A stretch of 64,000 nucleotides of DNA, taken from assembly GCA_017480785.1 (NCBI GenBank), contig JAFURZ010000010.1, positions 124,001 through 188,000 on the forward strand, written 5' to 3'. This document shows positions 59,506 to 64,000 of the stretch, piece by piece; positions within the stretch are counted from its first letter, which is position 1, and each line of letters starts with the position of its first letter. Under the pieces are notes generated by a model that saw only the letters and a program-made list of their open reading frames with translations, was not told the origin of the DNA and made no database searches. Both the position numbers and the translations under genes were made by a program. Origin of the DNA: Bacteroidales bacterium. Lineage in GTDB: Bacteria; Bacteroidota; Bacteroidia; Bacteroidales; P3.

Positions 59506-61032
59506 ATGAAGAAGATGATAGTGATGCTGGCGCTGCTACTGGCAACGGGCGGTGCTGTGAGGGCACAGATGCAGGCGATGTTCGGCTACTCGAAGTTTTT
59601 CCTCACGGAGAAGGGACAGCCGTATGTGGAGACCTACCTGCAGTTCGACGCCTGGACGATGCAGTTCAGGGCGGTGGAGGGCGGCTACCGCGCGGATGCT
59701 GAGGTGACGCTGGTGCTGCGGCAGCAGGACTCGGTGTGCTACGTGAAGAAGTACGACCTGAGCAGTCCGACGGTGGCCGACCTGGAGCATCTGGACTTCA
59801 GTTTCCTGGATGTGCAGCGTTTCTCGGTGGGCAACGGCATCTACACCCTCGACATGACGCTGCGCGACAAGGGGAGCGAGGCTCCTGCCTCGACGGTGAG
59901 CGAGAAGCTGGTGGTGAACTACAGCGGGCGTCAGCCGTCGCTCTCGAGTCTGCTGCTGCTGGCCAGCATGAAGCCTACACAGAAGGAGAATATCCTCTCG
60001 CGCGGGGGCTACGATATGGAGCCCTACGTGAGCGACTTCATGCCTGAGCAGGTGAAGCAGCTTCAGTTCTACTATGAGGTGTATGACATCGACGGTTATT
60101 TTCCGAAGGCTTCGAGCGGGGAGGCGGTGCTGACGGTGGCCTACATCGAGGAGCTGGAGACGGGCCGCAGAGTGGAGGGCAGCCAGGTGGTGCAACGCCG
60201 CCAGGTGGCTACGACGATGGCGGTGCCGGGCAGCCTCGACATCAGCGGCCTCCCGTCGGGCAACTACAACCTTGTGTGCGAGGTGCGCGACCGCAACAAC
60301 AACCTGCTGCTCTACAGCAAGCTGCCTTTCTTCCGTTCCAACCCCGAGGTGAAGGGGGTGGAGATGGGCGACTATGCCACCTCGTTTGCGGGCAAGATTA
60401 CGGACGAGTCGTTGATGAACCTCTACCTCGACGCCCTCTACCCGCTGGCGTCGGAGACGGAGAAGGGCGCCGTGGCGGGACTGGTGAGGCGTCCCGGTCT
60501 GGCCGAGAAGCAGGAGTTCCTCTATCACTTCTGGACGCTGCGCAACCCGATGTCGCCCGAGGCGGAGTGGCTCAAATACAAGGAGCGCATCGACTATGTG
60601 CAGGCGCACTACAGCTACCCGATGACACGAGGCATAATGACCGACCGCGGGCGTGTGTACCTGACCTATGGGGCGCCCGACTTCATACGTGACGAGAAGA
60701 ACTTCGCCATCGTGGGTCATTCCACCAGTCGCGAGAACCGCTCGTCGACCATCACCGACCTGGGCAACCGGACCTACGAAGGCGACGGCGTGGGAGTGGG
60801 GCAGGTGTTCTATCTGCCTTACCAGCTGTGGCGCTACAACCGTATCAGCGGCGATGCGGAGAACCGCGTGTTCATCTTCTGGGACGAACACCGTTCGGGC
60901 AACTACCAGCTGCTGCACAGCAACGCTCGGGGCGAGGTGCACGAGGCCGACTGGGAGCGCCGCCTGAGCCGCCAGCAGATACCAGAGGGCGAGGTGGGCG
61001 AAGTGGGGCGCCAGTTCAACCGAGGCTATTGA
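59506..61032 (+). CDS. Secreted GWxTD-domain protein
   Basis: This is a 508-residue protein with signal peptide MKKMIVMLALLLATGGAVRAQ. Residues ~25-290 are beta-rich (YVETYLQFDAWTMQFRAVEGG ... LPSGNYNLVCEVRDRNNNLL). The C-terminal third fits the GWxTD domain of Bacteroidetes (FLYHFWTLRNPMSPEAEWLKY, KERIDYVQAHYS, GIMTDRGRVYLTYGAPDFI, YQLWRYNRIS). The domain's role is unknown; it occurs in exported proteins. An acyltransferase gene follows after a short repeat array. Confidence 0.82.
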   Translation: MKKMIVMLALLLATGGAVRAQMQAMFGYSKFFLTEKGQPYVETYLQFDAWTMQFRAVEGGYRADAEVTLVLRQQDSVCYVKKYDLSSPTVADLEHLDFSFLDVQRFSVGNGIYTLDMTLRDKGSEAPASTVSEKLVVNYSGRQPSLSSLLLLASMKPTQKENILSRGGYDMEPYVSDFMPEQVKQLQFYYEVYDIDGYFPKASSGEAVLTVAYIEELETGRRVEGSQVVQRRQVATTMAVPGSLDISGLPSGNYNLVCEVRDRNNNLLLYSKLPFFRSNPEVKGVEMGDYATSFAGKITDESLMNLYLDALYPLASETEKGAVAGLVRRPGLAEKQEFLYHFWTLRNPMSPEAEWLKYKERIDYVQAHYSYPMTRGIMTDRGRVYLTYGAPDFIRDEKNFAIVGHSTSRENRSSTITDLGNRTYEGDGVGVGQVFYLPYQLWRYNRISGDAENRVFIFWDEHRSGNYQLLHSNARGEVHEADWERRLSRQQIPEGEVGEVGRQFNRGY

Positions 61033-61053
61033 TGAGGTGGAGGTTGGAGGAGA

Positions 61054-61089
61054 AAAGGAGTAAAGTAGTAAAGGAGTAAAGTAGAAAGA
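61054..61089. repeat. 8-bp tandem array before the acyltransferase gene
   Basis: Units AAAGGAGT, AAAGTAGT, AAAGGAGT, AAAGTAGA run with an 8-bp period up to 3 nt before the ATG at 61093. They also offer several AGGAG-like segments. An in-frame TAA lies within the array (61069-61071). Confidence 0.65.
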
Positions 61090-61092
61090 CCA

Positions 61093-61944
61093 ATGTATAT
61101 TTTGTCGGACATACTCTATCTGGTGGTCTACTATGTGGTGGGCTACCGGCGGCGTGTGGTGCGGGAGAACCTGAAGGCCTGCTTTCCCGACAAGAGCGAG
61201 CAGGAGCGGCGTCGCATCGAGCGCCGCTATTACCGCTACCTGTGCGACCTGCTGATGGAGGGGGTGTATAACGTCTTTTTCGCCACGCCGCCCTACCTGA
61301 AGCGCCACTACCGGATGGTGAACCGGCAGCTGGTGGACCGCTACTACGAGCAGGGGCGGACGGTGGTGCTGATGTCGGCCCACTACGGCAACTGGGAGTA
61401 TATGGTGTCGTCGCTCAACATGCAGCTGCTGCATCACGGCATCGGGGTGGGCAAGCCCTTGGACGACAAGAGCGTGGCCGAGTTCATCACCCGTCGGCGC
61501 ACACGCTACGGCACCCAGGTGGTCGACCAGACCGATGTGCGCGAGCATGTGGCCTTCTTCGACGAGCATCGCGTGCCGTGTGCGCTGATGATGCTCAGCG
61601 ACCAGTCGCCCAGCAACCCGCACCGCAGCTACTGGACCACCTTCCTGGGACGCGACACGGCTTTCCTCTACGGTGCCGAGCACTTTGCCCGCAAGTATGA
61701 CTATCCGGTGCTCTACTACAGCGTCAAGCGTGTGCGGAGGGGCTACTACGAGGTGACCTTCAGCCAGCTCTGCGAACATCCGCTGGAGGTGCCGCAGTAC
61801 ACCATCGTCGAAAGCTATGTGCGCCGGTTGGAGCGACAGATAACGGAGCAACCCGAATACTGGCTTTGGAGCCACCGGCGCTGGAAACTGACGCGCAACG
61901 GCCGTATCCGCAAGGACGGTACCATAAAAATCATTGAAAACTGA
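61093..61944 (+). CDS. Lipid A biosynthesis-type (LpxL/HtrB family) acyltransferase
   Basis: The protein has 283 residues from the ATG at 61093. The family features are YRRRVVRENLKACFPDKSEQERRRIERRYYRY near the N-terminus, SAHYGNWEYM (the HX4D/E-type active-site motif), and DQSPSNPHRSYWTTFLGRDTAFLYGAEHFARK. It transfers an acyl chain to a lipid A precursor or related lipid at the inner membrane. The N-terminus begins at DILYLVVYYVVGYRRR and lacks the ~20-residue hydrophobic stretch usual in Bacteroides relatives; the 8-bp array with a stop sits at that place. It is followed by a glycosyltransferase gene. Confidence 0.85.
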   Translation: MYILSDILYLVVYYVVGYRRRVVRENLKACFPDKSEQERRRIERRYYRYLCDLLMEGVYNVFFATPPYLKRHYRMVNRQLVDRYYEQGRTVVLMSAHYGNWEYMVSSLNMQLLHHGIGVGKPLDDKSVAEFITRRRTRYGTQVVDQTDVREHVAFFDEHRVPCALMMLSDQSPSNPHRSYWTTFLGRDTAFLYGAEHFARKYDYPVLYYSVKRVRRGYYEVTFSQLCEHPLEVPQYTIVESYVRRLERQITEQPEYWLWSHRRWKLTRNGRIRKDGTIKIIEN

Positions 61945-61954
61945 GAACGGAAAA

Positions 61955-62971
61955 GTGAAAACAGCTGTCGTCATACTCAACTGGAACGGACGCGGGATGC
62001 TGGAGCGCTTCCTGCCATCGGTGACGGCCCATAGCGCCGCGGCCGACGTGGTGGTGGCCGACAATGGCTCGACCGACGACTCGGTGGCCTTCCTACAGGC
62101 CCGCTATCCCCAAGTGAAGCTAGCTCAACTCGACAAGAACTACGGCTTTGCCGAAGGCTACAACAAGGCCATGAAGGCGCTGGAGGCAGACTATGACTAC
62201 TATGTGCTGCTGAACAGCGACGTGGAGTGCACGCCGCAGTGGCTGGAGCCCGTGGTGGCGATGATGGAGTCCGACCCGCAGATTGCCATTGCGCAGCCCA
62301 AACTGTTGATGTACGACCGGAAGGACACGTTCGAGTATGCCGGCGGCGCAGGCGGATTCATCGACCGCTATGGCTATCCTTTCTGCCGCGGGCGTCTCTT
62401 CTCGACCTTGGAGAAAGACCATGGCCAATACGACGACCCGTGCGATATCTTCTGGGCCACCGGAGCCTGCATGTTTGTCCGCGCCAGCGTGTGGAAAGCG
62501 TTGGGCGGGCTGGATGGCGACTTTTTTGCCCACATGGAGGAGATTGACTTCTGCTGGCGTGCCCACCTGGCAGGCTACCGCGTGTGCTACTGCCCGCAGT
62601 CGACGGTGTATCACGTGGGCGGAGGCACGCTGCCCAAGTCCTCGCCGTTCAAGACGGAGCTCAACTTCCGCAACAACCTATCCATGCTCTACAAAAACCT
62701 GCCCGAGGAGCGCCGCGGCTGGGTGCTGGCCGCCCGCATGTGGCTCGACCGCGTGGCGGCCGTCAAGTTCCTTCTCGAAGGCCATGTGGGCGAGTACCGC
62801 GCCGTACGCAAAGCCCACAGGCAATACCGGGCGTGGAAGCCGCAGCTGCGAGAGAAACGCCGAAAGAACGGCACCCATCCCGTATCAGAAGTCTACCTCG
62901 GATGGCTGCTCCCCGAATACTACCTTCTGAGACGCACGGAATTCACCTCCCTGAAGGGCCGGTTTTCCTAA
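61955..62971 (+). CDS. Family 2 glycosyltransferase (rhamnosyltransferase-like)
   Basis: The protein has 338 residues from the GTG at 61955, which gives the family-typical start MKTAVVILNWNGRGMLERFL; a TTG at 61934 inside the previous gene is less likely. GT-A motifs are VVVADNGSTDDS, YYVLLNSDVECTP (metal site SDV), WATGACMFVRASVW and GDFFAHMEEIDFCWRAHLAGY (ED motif). It has a C-terminal segment WVLAARMWLDRVAAVKFLL that may bind the membrane. It lies 10 nt behind the acyltransferase, so both may act in surface lipid or glycan assembly. Confidence 0.9.
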   Translation: MKTAVVILNWNGRGMLERFLPSVTAHSAAADVVVADNGSTDDSVAFLQARYPQVKLAQLDKNYGFAEGYNKAMKALEADYDYYVLLNSDVECTPQWLEPVVAMMESDPQIAIAQPKLLMYDRKDTFEYAGGAGGFIDRYGYPFCRGRLFSTLEKDHGQYDDPCDIFWATGACMFVRASVWKALGGLDGDFFAHMEEIDFCWRAHLAGYRVCYCPQSTVYHVGGGTLPKSSPFKTELNFRNNLSMLYKNLPEERRGWVLAARMWLDRVAAVKFLLEGHVGEYRAVRKAHRQYRAWKPQLREKRRKNGTHPVSEVYLGWLLPEYYLLRRTEFTSLKGRFS

Positions 62972-63002
62972 ATTCATATTGACGTACAATTGATTAAATG
63001 CT

Positions 63003-63048
63003 GTTCTTTTACTTTTCTAAAAGAACAGTAAAAGAACAGCGACGGAAC
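63003..63048. repeat. 11-bp phased palindromic repeat, copy 9
   Basis: The 24-nt core (63003-63026) starts GTTCTTTTAC and ends CTAAAAGAAC, identical to copies at 17099 and 44197. Units AGTAAAAGAAC (63027-63037) and AGCGACGGAAC (63038-63048) follow. It lies upstream of the dnaB promoter. Confidence 0.75.
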
Positions 63049-63125
63049 AGCGGTAGAGATGAGGGAGTTAAAGGGGAGGGGGAGAGGTGTTGATAAAAAA
63101 AAGCCGCCGAGTCGGAAAAAGTTTG

Positions 63126-63133
63126 TACTTTTG
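63126..63133 (+). promoter_or_regulatory. Promoter -7 element for dnaB
   Basis: TACTTTTG matches TAnnTTTG and lies 25 nt before the dnaB ATG at 63159. Confidence 0.6.
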
Positions 63134-63158
63134 TAATTCCAAAAAAAGAGACCCAGAG

Positions 63159-64000
63159 ATGCCTGTTACCGACATAAAACGCAAAGGCCGAATGACTTAT
63201 GACCAGGCATTCAGCATCAACAGCAACACTCCGCCGCAAGCCGTGGAGTTGGAGGAGAGCGTGTTGGGGGCGCTGATGCTGGACCAGACGGCCCTAATCA
63301 ATGCCATCGAGACGCTACATGTGGAGTATTTCTACAAACCCGAACACCAGGCCGTGTACCGCGCCATCCGCAAGCTCTTCGAGCAGAGCCAGCCGGTGGA
63401 CCTGCTGACGGTGGTGGAGCGTCTGCGGCTGGACGGGGAGTTGGAGTCGGCGGGAGGGTCGTATGCCGTCAGCAAGCTGACGGAGAACGTGGTGTCGGCG
63501 GCGCACATCGAATACCACATACGTGTGCTGAGCGAGAAGTACATCCAGCGAGAGATGATACGCATCAGCACAGAGACTATCACGCAGGCCTACGACGAGA
63601 CGACGGACGTGGTGAACCTGCTGGACCAGACGGAGCAGCGGCTGATGGATATCAACGACAAGAATTTCCGGAGCGACTATCATCCAGTGGGCGACTTTGT
63701 GAGCCTGGCGACGGAGCAGATAGAGGAGGCTGGCCAGAAGGAGGACGGGCTGAGCGGGTTGGAGAGCGGCTTTATCGGGTTGGACCGCATCACGGCGGGT
63801 TTCCAGCCGGGGACGCTGATTATCCTGGCTGCACGCCCGGCGATGGGCAAGACGGCCTGCGCGATGAGTATGGCGCGCAATATGGCGGTGGACTTCAAGA
63901 AGCCGGTGGCCTTCTTCTCGCTGGAGATGAGCGGGCAGGAGTTGGCGATGCGCCTGATGAGCAGCGAGGCGCGCATCAAGGGCGACAAGCTGAAGAAGGG
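63159..64000 (+). CDS. dnaB: Replicative DNA helicase, 5' part
   Basis: The frame is open from the ATG at 63159 to the window end (280 full codons), so the C-terminus is missing. The N-terminal domain shows PPQAVELEESVLGALMLDQ and YFYKPEHQAVYRAI. A linker helix follows (EKYIQREMIRISTETITQAYD), then the RecA-like ATPase with Walker A ARPAMGKTACAMSMA and AFFSLEMSGQELAMRLMS. DnaB unwinds the fork as a hexamer; no intein is seen in the visible part. It is a separate transcription unit with its own promoter. Confidence 0.95.
   Translation, partial: MPVTDIKRKGRMTYDQAFSINSNTPPQAVELEESVLGALMLDQTALINAIETLHVEYFYKPEHQAVYRAIRKLFEQSQPVDLLTVVERLRLDGELESAGGSYAVSKLTENVVSAAHIEYHIRVLSEKYIQREMIRISTETITQAYDETTDVVNLLDQTEQRLMDINDKNFRSDYHPVGDFVSLATEQIEEAGQKEDGLSGLESGFIGLDRITAGFQPGTLIILAARPAMGKTACAMSMARNMAVDFKKPVAFFSLEMSGQELAMRLMSSEARIKGDKLKK

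Noticed and set aside
59536-62064. 842-residue open frame on the minus strand
   Set aside because: It is antisense to three well-supported plus-strand genes (GWxTD protein, acyltransferase, glycosyltransferase) and has no family features; long antisense frames are expected in GC-rich DNA.

Overview
The window reads as a chromosome segment of a GC-rich member of the Bacteroidales (Bacteroidetes), most likely gut or rumen associated. The evidence is the Bacteroidetes promoter signature TAnnTTTG in front of many genes, type IX secretion (T9SS) sorting tails, a TonB-dependent receptor, ftsX-DUF3098-uppP-truB gene order, a fused FtcD, an OmpR-type regulator resembling RprY, and a methylmalonyl-CoA decarboxylase/epimerase operon of the succinate-propionate pathway. 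No transposase, phage, plasmid or CRISPR gene was seen. The accessory character lies in intergenic and intragenic repeats.

Layout. 1-4.3 kb: two related secreted proteins and a third secreted protein in locally AT-rich DNA, dispersed repeats and tRNA-Arg(ACG). 4.3-7.5 kb: operon of glycosyltransferase, ECF sigma factor, outer-membrane-like protein and GNAT acetyltransferase. 7.8-10.1 kb: CorA, a lipoprotein, a nitroreductase. 10.1-17.0 kb: ECF sigma factor, membrane anti-sigma-like protein, GIN-like/barrel protein, TonB-dependent receptor, heavy-metal-binding (HMA) protein, secreted M14 carboxypeptidase, lipoprotein. 17.1-22.1 kb: pyrB-pyrI, TPR lipoprotein, dus, cvpA, PAP2 phosphatase. 22.2-26.3 kb: nrnA, two FKBP lipoproteins, adk, obg. 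26.8-33.3 kb: cyclophilin, orphan response regulator, metallo-beta-lactamase-fold hydrolase, glycosyltransferase, MORN protein, lipoprotein, S9 peptidase. 33.3-36.6 kb: atpD-atpC and a peptide-type solute-binding lipoprotein. 36.9-41.0 kb: dnaN-ftsX-DUF3098-uppP-truB. 41.1-44.1 kb: dapD and a T9SS type-B surface protein. 44.4-48.1 kb: ftcD, a 40-residue lipoprotein, two related lipoproteins and a YafQ-type toxin-antitoxin pair. 48.2-52.2 kb: prfB, SRP RNA (ffs), priA. 52.4-57.4 kb: methylmalonyl-CoA epimerase and Na+-pumping decarboxylase operon with a Cys-rich lipoprotein inside it. 57.9-64.0 kb: NAD synthetase, GWxTD protein, lipid A-type acyltransferase, glycosyltransferase and the 5' part of dnaB.

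The most unusual material is repetitive. First, at nine intergenic sites there are 11-bp units (GTTCTTTTACT-like) in phase on both sides of, or beside, a dyad; six sites share a 24-nt palindromic core, and one site is a 97-nt near-perfect palindrome. Second, a palindromic element (CCTCACCCCC...CTCTCC..TTGGAGAGGGG) sits in frame inside three protein genes (truB, an MBL hydrolase, a glycosyltransferase), much like the palindromic elements of Rickettsia. Third, arrays of 7-, 8- and 9-bp units sit just upstream of start codons or in terminators. Other points of note are a NAD synthetase whose glutaminase half seems to have lost its catalytic Glu and Cys, a CCKAEG-repeat lipoprotein in the decarboxylase operon, and prfB lying 13 nt behind the terminator of the SRP RNA gene.
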